Source: an alpha proteobacterium MED-G10
GTDB taxonomy: Bacteria > Pseudomonadota > Alphaproteobacteria > Methylaequorales > Methylaequoraceae
Length of the DNA: 33,839 nt
Assembly: GCA_002457065.1 (NCBI GenBank)
Contig: NTKR01000009.1
Coordinates: 1 to 33,839 of the forward strand
Direction of reading: 5' to 3'
The position numbers were made by a program, and so were the translations under genes. The stretch's first letter is position 1; each line of letters begins with the position of its first letter. Shown here piece after piece: positions 1 to 7,451 of this stretch. The notes below the pieces were generated by a model that had not been told where the DNA came from, did no database searches, and saw only the letters and a list, made by a program, of their open reading frames with translations.

Positions 1-314
1 TTAAGATAAATGATTATTGCAATTTACTCTACGGAGTTTATTTTGTAAATGTGACTATTTTAGATTCAAGGATTGACAATAAGTTCAAAGGAATCGCTAA
101 TTATGGTGTGAAACCTACTTTTACAAATAATAAACCTTTGTTAGAAGTACATTTGTTTAATTTTGATGAAGAAATTTATGGAAAAAAACTAAAAATTGAA
201 TTTGTAAAGTTAGTAAGAGAAGAAAAAAAGTTTGAATCTATTGAGAAATTAAAGGATCAAATTATAAAAGATATTAACACGGTAAAAAATGACAAACTTT
301 TCCAAAACAATTAA
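1..314 (+). CDS. ribF: Bifunctional riboflavin kinase/FAD synthetase, C-terminal end (partial at window start)
   Basis: The frame is open from the first complete codon at base 3, so this is the 3' end of a longer gene cut by the window edge; the GTG at 51 is an internal codon. Visible is the end of the riboflavin kinase (flavokinase) domain: a GVYFV strand, then GIANYGVKPTF, matching the family's GxANIGxRPTF, then LEVHLFNFDEEIYGK and the closing helix with KFESIEKLKDQI. RibF makes FMN from riboflavin and ATP and then FAD from FMN in the cytosol; the N-terminal adenylyltransferase domain lies outside the window. The gene overlaps ileS by 26 bp. The ribF-ileS-lspA order is common in proteobacteria and supports the call. 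Confidence 0.93.
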   Translation, partial: KINDYCNLLYGVYFVNVTILDSRIDNKFKGIANYGVKPTFTNNKPLLEVHLFNFDEEIYGKKLKIEFVKLVREEKKFESIEKLKDQIIKDINTVKNDKLFQNN

Positions 315-3072
315 TCTCCCATTAACCTCCTTTTCAATGAAAGCGAACCTTTCGAAAACTGAAGTTCACAGAATAGAGTTTTGGAAAGAGAATAGAATAT
401 TTGAAAAGATTAAGACTCAAAGTTCAAATAAAAAAAAGTATATTCTTCATGATGGTCCTCCTTATGCAAATGGTGATCTGCACCTAGGACATGCACTTAA
501 TAAAATTTTAAAAGATATAGTTTGTAGATCCAAATTCCAAAATAACTTTGATGTTGAATTTGTTCCAGGTTGGGATTGTCATGGCTTACCTATCGAATGG
601 AAAGTTGAGGAAAAATTCAAAAAAAAGGGACACCAAAAAAATGAAGTTGATGTAATTAAATTTAGGAAAGAATGTAGAGAATTTGCTGATCACTGGGTAA
701 ATGAGCAAAAAATTCAATTTAGCCGCCTTGGAATTAATACTGACTGGAAAGAAATATATTTAACAATGAATAAAAATTCTGAGGTATCTATTGTCAAAGA
801 GCTTCTTAAGTTTTTAGAGTCAGGAGATTTATTCTTAGGTTTCAAGCCAGTGATGTGGTCGGTTGTAGAACAAACCGCATTGGCTGAGGCTGAGATTGAG
901 TATCACAACAAAATATCTAAATCAATTTATGTAAAGTTCCCATTAAAAAATAAAGACAAAAATATTTCTATTGTTATATGGACCACAACCCCTTGGACAA
1001 TACCTTGTAATAAGGCAATTGCTTATTCTACCAAATTAAAATATTTATGCATTGAGATAGAAGAGGTTTATCCAAAATTGAATTTAAAAAAAGGAGAGAA
1101 ATTAATTTTAGCTGAAACTCTTCTTTCTGATTTCTTAGATAAAAACGGCATAAAAAAATATAAAATTTTAGAGCCTATTGAGAATCAAAAAATAAAAGAA
1201 TTAATTTGTAATCATCCATTAAAAAATTTGGGTTTTGATTTTGAAGTAAAAATTTATTCAAGTAAGCATGTGACAGATGAAAATGGTACAGGTTTCGTTC
1301 ACATAGCTCCAAATCATGGACAAGATGATTTTGATTTGGGTAAAAAATATGATTTAGGAAACGATCCAACAGTCGATGAAAAAGGAATCTATGAAAAAAA
1401 TATTCATTTTTTTAAAGGAATGCATGTGTTTAAATCTGATCAAATAGTTATTGAACAATTAAATATTGCTAAAAATATCCTTTCTGATTCAAACTATGAT
1501 CATAGTTACCCTCATTCCTGGAGATCAAAAGCTCCATTAATTTTTAGAGCAACATCTCAGTGGTTTATTTCAATGGAAAAAAATAATCTTAGAAAAAAAG
1601 CCCTTCAGGAAATAAATAATGTAAAGTGGATTCCCGAAAATAGTAAAAAAAGAATGTTTTCAATGATAAAGGACAGGCCTGATTGGTGTGTTTCAAGACA
1701 AAGAAATTGGGGAGTGCCTATGACGGTTTTTGTTTCTAAAAAAACTGGAGAACCTCTAATAGATGAACAAGTAAATAGAAAAATAATCGAAGTAATTGAA
1801 AAACTTGGAGTTGATAGTTGGTTTACTGAACCTAATGAAAAGTTTTTGACAAATGATTATGATTCAGATCACTTCGAGAAAGTCACATCAATTCTAGATG
1901 TGTGGTTTGATTCAGGTTCAAGTCACGTTTATGTTTTGAAAAATAATGGAATTAAGCAAGCTGATCTATATTTAGAGGGTTCTGATCAACACAGAGGATG
2001 GTTCCAAACCTCTTTGTTAGAATCCTGTGCTGTATACGGTAAATCCCCCTATAAGTCAGTTTTAACTCACGGTTTTGTAATTGATGAAAAGGGGAAGAAA
2101 ATGTCAAAGTCGCTAGGTAATGTTATATCTCCAAAAGAAATTATTAATAAGTATGGTGCTGATATATTAAGAATTTGGGTGGCTAGCTCTAACTATAATG
2201 AGGATATAAAGATAAGTTTTGAAAATTTAAAAAGACAATCTGAGGGATATAGGAAAATAAGAAATACATTAAGGTTTTTATTAGGTAATTTAAATCCTCA
2301 AGATATAGAATCAGAATTTAATTCTAATAATATTCCAGATATTGAAAAGTTTGTTTTGAATAGACTTTATGAGTTGAATGATGAAGTTAATAATTTTTAT
2401 GAAGAATTTAATTTTAATAAGGTCTATCAAATAGTGCTAAACTTCTGTAACAGTGAATTATCATCATTTTTTTTTGATGTAAGAAAAGACTCACTTTATT
2501 GTAATTCACCAAAATCTCAAATAGTCAAATCAACTAAGAGTGTAATGATAATTATTTTTGAATTCTTAATCAGGTGGTTATCGCCTTTAATTCCATTTAC
2601 AATGGAAGAGGCATGGCAATGTTGGAGAAAAGAAATTAATACGAACGCAGAAGAAAGCTGTCATTTATTGAACAGAAAAGAATGTGAAAGCAATTGGTTA
2701 AGTAAACAGGTAAAAGAGGATTGGAAGAAAATTTTTGAAGTTAGAGATTTGTTTTTAAATATTGTTGAAGAAAAAAGAAATAAAAAGCATCTGAAATCTA
2801 GTATGGAGGCCAATGTTTTTTTATTTATTAATGATGATCAATATCTGAAAGTTTTAAAAAGAGTCAACCTTTCGGAGATTCTAATATCATCTGATGTTCA
2901 TTTTGTAGATAGTTTTGATCACTCATATACTGAAAGTTCTGAGAACTCTAATTTGAAAATTAAAGTTGAGGTTAACGAAGGAAAAAAATGCCCAAGATGT
3001 TGGCAAGTTTTTGCTGAAAATAATAAAGAACTCTGTCAAAGATGTGAATCAGTAATAAATGAAACAATTTAA
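289..3072 (+). CDS. ileS: Isoleucyl-tRNA synthetase
   Basis: Class I aminoacyl-tRNA synthetase that charges tRNA-Ile in the cytosol and edits mischarged valine. The 927 aa length is normal for a bacterial IleS. The class I signatures are intact: HLGH at residues 65-68, following DGPPYANGD, and KMSKS at 604-608. The large insertion between them is the CP1 editing domain. The C-terminus carries a four-cysteine zinc knuckle (C901, C904, C916, C919) within CPRCWQVF...LCQRC, as in E. coli-type IleS. The N-terminus (INLPLTSFSMKANL) matches the usual TLNLPxTxFPMRxNL, which supports the ATG at 289 even though it lies inside ribF. The last 14 bp overlap lspA, so translation of the three genes is probably coupled. 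Confidence 0.98.
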   Translation: MTNFSKTINLPLTSFSMKANLSKTEVHRIEFWKENRIFEKIKTQSSNKKKYILHDGPPYANGDLHLGHALNKILKDIVCRSKFQNNFDVEFVPGWDCHGLPIEWKVEEKFKKKGHQKNEVDVIKFRKECREFADHWVNEQKIQFSRLGINTDWKEIYLTMNKNSEVSIVKELLKFLESGDLFLGFKPVMWSVVEQTALAEAEIEYHNKISKSIYVKFPLKNKDKNISIVIWTTTPWTIPCNKAIAYSTKLKYLCIEIEEVYPKLNLKKGEKLILAETLLSDFLDKNGIKKYKILEPIENQKIKELICNHPLKNLGFDFEVKIYSSKHVTDENGTGFVHIAPNHGQDDFDLGKKYDLGNDPTVDEKGIYEKNIHFFKGMHVFKSDQIVIEQLNIAKNILSDSNYDHSYPHSWRSKAPLIFRATSQWFISMEKNNLRKKALQEINNVKWIPENSKKRMFSMIKDRPDWCVSRQRNWGVPMTVFVSKKTGEPLIDEQVNRKIIEVIEKLGVDSWFTEPNEKFLTNDYDSDHFEKVTSILDVWFDSGSSHVYVLKNNGIKQADLYLEGSDQHRGWFQTSLLESCAVYGKSPYKSVLTHGFVIDEKGKKMSKSLGNVISPKEIINKYGADILRIWVASSNYNEDIKISFENLKRQSEGYRKIRNTLRFLLGNLNPQDIESEFNSNNIPDIEKFVLNRLYELNDEVNNFYEEFNFNKVYQIVLNFCNSELSSFFFDVRKDSLYCNSPKSQIVKSTKSVMIIIFEFLIRWLSPLIPFTMEEAWQCWRKEINTNAEESCHLLNRKECESNWLSKQVKEDWKKIFEVRDLFLNIVEEKRNKKHLKSSMEANVFLFINDDQYLKVLKRVNLSEILISSDVHFVDSFDHSYTESSENSNLKIKVEVNEGKKCPRCWQVFAENNKELCQRCESVINETI

Positions 3073-3538
3073 AAGAAAATATTTTATTTCAAGCTCTTTA
3101 ATAATTTTTTCTGTATTAATCGATCAAGTTTCAAAAAAAATTGTATCTATAAAAAAAGATTTTTTTACAAATGGTATAGAGGTTAATAATTTTTTTAATT
3201 TAGTGTACCTAGAAAACAGAGGAATTAGCTTCGGTATTTTTTCTAAATATGAGTTATCATTTTACCTTGGAATTTTATCTTTTTTAATAAGCATTTACAT
3301 TGGTTATTTAATTAAGATTACGCAGAATAAGTATGAAGTCATTAGTCTATCGCTTATTTTAGGTGGGGCTATCGGTAATGGTATTGACAGGGTCAAGAAC
3401 AATTATGTAATAGATTTCTTTGATTTTCACATAGACATTCACCATTGGCCAGCCTTTAATTTTGCTGATGCTTTTATAACTGTTGGTGGAGTTATGTTTT
3501 TTTGGCAAGTTTTTTTTAAAAACCCTGAGAAAAAGTGA
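3059..3538 (+). CDS. lspA: Lipoprotein signal peptidase (signal peptidase II)
   Basis: Inner-membrane aspartyl protease (family A8) that removes the signal peptide of prolipoproteins after Lgt has lipidated the cysteine. At 159 aa with four predicted membrane segments it has the normal family size. Conserved boxes are visible: VLIDQVSK near residues 19-26, LENRGISFG at 51-59, GNGIDR at 106-111, and the catalytic aspartates D119 (in YVIDFFDFH) and D137 (in FNFADAFI). The ATG at 3059 lies 14 bp inside ileS. Two genes for probable lipoproteins, its substrates, follow immediately downstream. Confidence 0.97.
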   Translation: MKQFKRKYFISSSLIIFSVLIDQVSKKIVSIKKDFFTNGIEVNNFFNLVYLENRGISFGIFSKYELSFYLGILSFLISIYIGYLIKITQNKYEVISLSLILGGAIGNGIDRVKNNYVIDFFDFHIDIHHWPAFNFADAFITVGGVMFFWQVFFKNPEKK

Positions 3539-3605
3539 TAAATACACTTTGCAAAATAGTAAATTAATGTTATGAAAAGAAAAGAATGTAACAAAATGTT
3601 TGTAT

Positions 3606-3634
3606 TTGTAATTCAATACAATACTATATATAGT
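3606..3634 (+). promoter_or_regulatory. Possible sigma70 promoter before the lipoprotein gene at 3642
   Basis: TTGTAA at 3606-3611 and TATAGT at 3629-3634 are separated by 17 bp and resemble the -35/-10 consensus. This is in the 103-bp gap after lspA, the largest gap in the first 10 kb. A start about 7 nt past the -10 would fall at about 3641, next to the ATG at 3642, so the transcript could be leaderless; no Shine-Dalgarno sequence is visible. The region is very AT-rich, so chance matches are likely. Confidence 0.35.
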
Positions 3635-3636
3635 AT
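3621..3636. repeat. 16-bp perfect palindrome overlapping the putative promoter
   Basis: ATACTATATATAGTAT is a perfect inverted repeat ending 5 bp before the ATG at 3642 and overlapping the putative -10. It could be an operator or only an AT-rich coincidence; its position over the promoter is the only reason to note it. Confidence 0.4.
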
Positions 3637-3641
3637 GTTAA

Positions 3642-4265
3642 ATGATAAATAAGAAGTTTTATATCTTAACTCTCTCATTTTTTATAATTTCATGCTCAAC
3701 TATAGAGTCGACCATAGACTCGACTATAGATTCTATATCTGAAGCTGGTGATTATATCTATGATTCGGTTAACTTTTGGGAAGATGAAACAGATGAGCCT
3801 CAACAAAGTGAGGCGATAATAATCGAAGAGGCAGTAGAGGTGCCTGATTACGCTTTACCAGATGATAATTTTGTAAATCAAGAAATGTCTGTTACAAATC
3901 CCCCAATGCAGCAAATGTCTCAGCCACAACCATATTTTGATCCAATATATAGAAGTGCAAGACAATATTACTTTGTTGGACCTAACGGGACACCGCTTCT
4001 TGCCCCTCCCCCTCTCCCGTTTCCTCAATATTCGATTGATCAGGCAAGCCCAGTTGTTCCATATTCTTATTATAATAATTTAAATCCAAACCCCCAACCA
4101 CAGACTCTTGACCAGATTCAAAGATCCGAACCAAGCCCAAAAAAGATTTTACCAAAAATGTTGACAAGGGATGAAGAGATGGAATTATTTGCTATTCAAA
4201 ATGATTGTGTGAGGGTAAAGGAAGACTTAGTTAATGGAGGTTATGTTTGCGATGATTTCGAATAA
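3642..4265 (+). CDS. Hypothetical lipoprotein, Pro/Gln/Asn-rich
   Basis: I do not recognise the family. The 207-aa product has a lipoprotein signal peptide: short basic start, hydrophobic stretch, lipobox IISC with the acceptor C18. The +2 residue is Ser, favouring the outer membrane. Just after the lipid site comes a repeat (STIE/STID/STID, residues 19-30) encoded by three 12-bp units. The middle (about 90-170) is rich in Pro, Gln, Asn and Tyr and looks disordered or extended. The C-terminus is more globular, with an acidic-basic helix and two cysteines (C189, C203) that could form a disulfide in the periplasm. It follows lspA after 103 bp and overlaps the next lipoprotein gene. Existence of the gene is well supported; function is unknown. 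Confidence 0.8.
   Translation: MINKKFYILTLSFFIISCSTIESTIDSTIDSISEAGDYIYDSVNFWEDETDEPQQSEAIIIEEAVEVPDYALPDDNFVNQEMSVTNPPMQQMSQPQPYFDPIYRSARQYYFVGPNGTPLLAPPPLPFPQYSIDQASPVVPYSYYNNLNPNPQPQTLDQIQRSEPSPKKILPKMLTRDEEMELFAIQNDCVRVKEDLVNGGYVCDDFE
3699..3734 (+). repeat. Three 12-bp tandem repeats in the lipoprotein gene
   Basis: Units ACTATAGAGTCG (3699-3710), ACCATAGACTCG (3711-3722) and ACTATAGATTCT (3723-3734) lie in frame and encode the STIE/STID/STID block just after the lipidated cysteine. Twelve-bp units keep the frame, so copy number could vary without breaking the gene. Confidence 0.85.
4236..4240 (+). promoter_or_regulatory. Ribosome binding site GGAGG deciding the start at 4252
   Basis: GGAGG ends 11 nt before the ATG at 4252. 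Two upstream in-frame ATGs (4234 and 4243) either overlap this site or sit 2 nt after it and so cannot use it. The site therefore favours 4252, which also gives a normal-length signal peptide. Confidence 0.6.
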
Positions 4266-4845
4266 ACTTAACGCTTTCATAATTTTAAGTGTATCTATAT
4301 TTTTATCTTCTTGTGAAACACTAAGTGATCTTGCTGGATTAAGCAAACCAGACATTGATGATAATGTTTTTTCAGAAACTCCAGATCTAGTTCTACCCCC
4401 TGACTTTGGCAAGGAACCAGTTTCAGATGCCAATCAATTAAGTCAAAGGATTGAAAGATCAGAGTATCCCAATACTAACTTACAAAATAACTATCAAACT
4501 ATTAACCCTAGAATAACAAATTATATTTCTCCAAAAATTAATATTCAATCGTCACCAAGTCCGTCAGATTCACTTGAGCGTTTTAAAAAAAATAAAAAGT
4601 TTACCATTGGAGAATGGGTTTACAGTCAATACGTTGATGGTTTTAAAAGAGGTAACTTATATTACAGACCTGTTTATGACAAAGGTTATAATTTCTCTAG
4701 AAGATATCTTCCAGGAAATAATGTATCATCATTTAACCTTCAACAACCCAGTCAGACATTAAATAACTCTCAATTTCAGCAGTCAATTGAAAATTCTAAT
4801 CAATCAGAATTCAATACTTTTGATCAATTGCCAATTTTAGAATAA
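4252..4845 (+). CDS. DUF3035-family lipoprotein (BamF-like)
   Basis: Probable outer-membrane lipoprotein, 197 aa from this start. The signal peptide ends in lipobox LSSC with C21; the +2 residue is Glu. The segment ending ETPDLVLPPDFGKEP matches the hallmark of alphaproteobacterial DUF3035 proteins (a short conserved motif of the form P-L-x-[LV]-PPDF), where one member, BamF, has been described as a Caulobacter BAM-complex lipoprotein. The rest is low-complexity, rich in Asn, Gln, Ser and Pro, and poorly conserved. In many alphaproteobacteria a gene of this family sits between lspA and M16 peptidase genes, exactly as here. Start chosen by GGAGG spacing; ATG 4234 or 4243 are alternatives. A role in the BAM complex is inference. 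Confidence 0.72.
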   Translation: MISNKLNAFIILSVSIFLSSCETLSDLAGLSKPDIDDNVFSETPDLVLPPDFGKEPVSDANQLSQRIERSEYPNTNLQNNYQTINPRITNYISPKINIQSSPSPSDSLERFKKNKKFTIGEWVYSQYVDGFKRGNLYYRPVYDKGYNFSRRYLPGNNVSSFNLQQPSQTLNNSQFQQSIENSNQSEFNTFDQLPILE

Positions 4846-6159
4846 ATGAAATTAGTAGGACTAATTTTATTTTTTTTAACTTTTTTTTCTAAGCTTCAAT
4901 CAGAAGGAATTTACAATGCCAAATCGTTTCAACTAAAAAATGGAATGAAAGTTGTTGTTGTTGAGAACAAAAGAGCGCCAGTTGTATCTCAAATGATTTG
5001 GTATAATTTTGGTTCAGGGGTTGAAGAAAAAGGTAAAAGTGGTCTTGCTCACTTTATGGAGCACCTTATGTTTAAAGGAACAAAAAAATTTCCTGACAAC
5101 TATTATTCAAATTTCATTTCAAGAATTGGTGGAAGTGAAAATGCATTTACTAGTTACGATTATACCGCTTATTATCAAATATTTCCAAAGTATGAACTTG
5201 AAAAAATTATGCAAATGGAAGCAGACAGAATGGTAAACCTAACCTTAACTGAAGAAAATGTTGAAATTGAGAAAAAAGTTATATTGGAAGAAAGATTTCA
5301 AAGAGTTGAAAGTGATCCCTCGGCTAAACTTGATGAGTCAATGAGATCAATTCTTTTTCCAAATCATTATTATGGAACACCGATTATTGGATGGAGACAT
5401 GAAATTGAAAATTTAACATTTACTGATGTATTAAAATTTTATAAAAAACATTACATTCCAAATAATGCTGTACTCGTTTTATCAGGAGATGTTGAGTTTG
5501 AAGAGGTAAAAAAATTAAGTAAGAAATATTTTGGAAGGCATAAAAAAGGTAAAGTCTCTTTTGGAATGGAAACAAGGGATCCTCTAATAGAAACATCAAT
5601 CAAAGTGGAAATGAGTCATCCAACTGTAAAGCAGAAAATATGGAAGAAATTTTACAGAGTAGATTCATATAAAAAATCAATTAAAAAAGGACTTGCACTA
5701 GATATAGGACTAAAAATTTTGGCGTCTGGAAGTACTAGCTTGCTTTACGAAAGTCTTGTTAATAAAAAAAAAATTTTCTCTGCTGTAGGTGGATATTATC
5801 AAGGTCTTACTAAAGGTGAAGGTAATGTTTATTTTTATGCGATACCAAATGAAGAGATTAATTTAGATGAGGTTGATAAAATTATTAATGATGAGATGAA
5901 AATCATACTTAATCAAGGAATATCAGAAAAAAGGTTTGAAATAGAAAAGAAGAAATATATTTTCGATTCTATTTACAGTAGAGATGGTATTTTAAATCCA
6001 GCTCAGTCCATTGGAGAATCCTTGACAATTGGATTTTCTCTAGATGATATTGAAAACTTAAATAAAAAAATAAATGAGATTACTATTTTTGATGTTAAAG
6101 ATGCACTTAAAAGTTTTCAAGAAAATAAGAACTTTATAATTGGTGGATTGAAAAGTTGA
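4846..6159 (+). CDS. M16 zinc peptidase, catalytic subunit
   Basis: Periplasmic metallopeptidase of the pitrilysin/MPP family, 437 aa, with a signal peptide over the first ~20 residues. The inverted zinc motif HxxEH is intact as HFMEH (H69, E72, H73), followed by the usual FKGT. The third zinc ligand is expected in the EKKVILEER segment (142-150). The C-terminal half lacks the Arg/Tyr pair that other M16 enzymes use to bind substrate: the matching place reads VNKKKIFS, with N306 and F311. Those residues are present in the next gene's product, so the two probably form a heterodimer sharing one active site, as described for the Sphingomonas SPH2681/SPH2682 pair. The gene starts directly after the previous stop and shares 4 bp with the next gene. 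Confidence 0.93.
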   Translation: MKLVGLILFFLTFFSKLQSEGIYNAKSFQLKNGMKVVVVENKRAPVVSQMIWYNFGSGVEEKGKSGLAHFMEHLMFKGTKKFPDNYYSNFISRIGGSENAFTSYDYTAYYQIFPKYELEKIMQMEADRMVNLTLTEENVEIEKKVILEERFQRVESDPSAKLDESMRSILFPNHYYGTPIIGWRHEIENLTFTDVLKFYKKHYIPNNAVLVLSGDVEFEEVKKLSKKYFGRHKKGKVSFGMETRDPLIETSIKVEMSHPTVKQKIWKKFYRVDSYKKSIKKGLALDIGLKILASGSTSLLYESLVNKKKIFSAVGGYYQGLTKGEGNVYFYAIPNEEINLDEVDKIINDEMKIILNQGISEKRFEIEKKKYIFDSIYSRDGILNPAQSIGESLTIGFSLDDIENLNKKINEITIFDVKDALKSFQENKNFIIGGLKS

Positions 6160-7451
6160 TAATAAAAATATTGATATTTCTTTTTTTTCTATTAACAAAC
6201 CATAATGTAAATTCAATTGATTTCGAGCAATTAAGAACAGAAAAAGGAATAAACTTCTGGTTTGTGAAAGACAAATCCTTACCTTTAATAAGTATGAGTT
6301 TTTCCTTTAAAGGAGGGGCATTGTTAGACCCCAGTGGTAAGGAAGGCGCTACAAACTTAATGGTTTCACTTCTAGATGAAGGAACGGAAAATTTTAAAGG
6401 AAATAAGCTGAAATTGTCATTAAAAGAAAATGGAACTAAAATTTCACTTTCTGCAGAAAAAGAAAAAATCGAAGGAACATTTCAGGTCGTATCTTCACAA
6501 ATACAGGAGGGATTTTGGTTGTTGTACGAGTCTATAAATAAGCCTTTGTTCAACTCTGAAGATATCACAAAGGTTAAAAAACAAATTCAAGCAAGTATCA
6601 AAATTGATAAGTCAGTTGTATCGACCCAAGCATCAGAAAAATTTAATGAGATTTTCTTTAAAGACTCTTTGTTCTCGAGAAATGTAAAAGGCACTAGTGA
6701 ATCTTTAAAAAAAATATCTAGAAATGATATTTTTAAAATTCATAAAGAAAGCTTCACTAAAAATAATCTTATTATTGGGGTTGCAGGTAATATAGATTCA
6801 GAAAATGCAAAAAAATACATTGATTATGTTTTTGGAGAACTCCCTTCTTCAAAAGCTAAGCGTGAAACGCCACCCTTTAATAATTTAGAAAAGGGAAAAG
6901 AATTTTTTGAAATGGAAACACCCCAAGCTACTATTGTGTTTGGTCAAAGAGGTTTCGGAAGAAAAAATAAGGATTATTTTGCTGCTAGAGTTTTGAATTA
7001 TGTTCTTGGCGGAGGGGGATTTCAATCTCGACTCTACAAAGAGGTAAGAGAAAAAAATGGGTTGGTTTACTCAATATATTCATATTTAATGCCATATGAA
7101 TCTGATGGAGTCATCATCGGTGGTTTTCAAACAAGGAATAAAAACGTTGATGAAACAATATTAAAAGTAAAGCAGGAATGGAAAAAAATGAAAAATCAGG
7201 GTATTTCTGCTAATGAACTGAAAGAAGCAAAAACGTATTACAAAGGATCGTTTTCAAGAAATTTTACCAGTACCATTTCAATTGCCACACTCCTTAAAGT
7301 TGTCCAATATTATGATCTTGGAAAAGATTATTTTGCTAATCGCTCAGGAATAATTGATAATCTAAAGCTTAAAGAAATAAATAGTTTAGCCTCAAGGATA
7401 TTTGACGAAAAAAATCTTTTCTTTATGATTGTAGGTAAGAGAAATATGTAA
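6156..7451 (+). CDS. M16 peptidase-like protein, non-catalytic subunit
   Basis: 431-aa M16 paralogue with a signal peptide (hydrophobic 2-14, likely cleaved near residue 20). The zinc motif is gone: the HxxEH position reads GATNLMVSLLDEGT, with no His or Glu ligands. It keeps the substrate-binding Arg/Tyr pair in VREKNGLVYS (R298, Y305; spacing like R824/Y831 of insulin-degrading enzyme) after the conserved GGGGFQSRLY. It therefore complements the upstream catalytic subunit. The start is TTG at 6156, fused to the preceding stop as TTGA; a GGTGG sequence about 10 nt upstream may be its ribosome binding site. Translational coupling would fit 1:1 assembly. Confidence 0.9.
   Translation: MIIKILIFLFFLLTNHNVNSIDFEQLRTEKGINFWFVKDKSLPLISMSFSFKGGALLDPSGKEGATNLMVSLLDEGTENFKGNKLKLSLKENGTKISLSAEKEKIEGTFQVVSSQIQEGFWLLYESINKPLFNSEDITKVKKQIQASIKIDKSVVSTQASEKFNEIFFKDSLFSRNVKGTSESLKKISRNDIFKIHKESFTKNNLIIGVAGNIDSENAKKYIDYVFGELPSSKAKRETPPFNNLEKGKEFFEMETPQATIVFGQRGFGRKNKDYFAARVLNYVLGGGGFQSRLYKEVREKNGLVYSIYSYLMPYESDGVIIGGFQTRNKNVDETILKVKQEWKKMKNQGISANELKEAKTYYKGSFSRNFTSTISIATLLKVVQYYDLGKDYFANRSGIIDNLKLKEINSLASRIFDEKNLFFMIVGKRNM

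Noticed and set aside
51-53. GTG at 51 as the start of an 87-aa gene
   Set aside because: The frame is open upstream and the preceding codons already encode conserved riboflavin kinase sequence, so the gene is truncated by the window edge.
1175-1369. Antisense reading frame inside ileS, and similar frames opposite or inside other genes (for example 10004-10258, 18020-18367, 25779-25970)
   Set aside because: They lie wholly within strongly conserved genes, show no family motifs or ribosome binding sites and are expected by chance in AT-rich coding DNA.
3539-3641. tRNA or small RNA in the gap after lspA
   Set aside because: No cloverleaf, T-loop or GC-rich stem is seen; the sequence is plain AT-rich DNA with a possible promoter.
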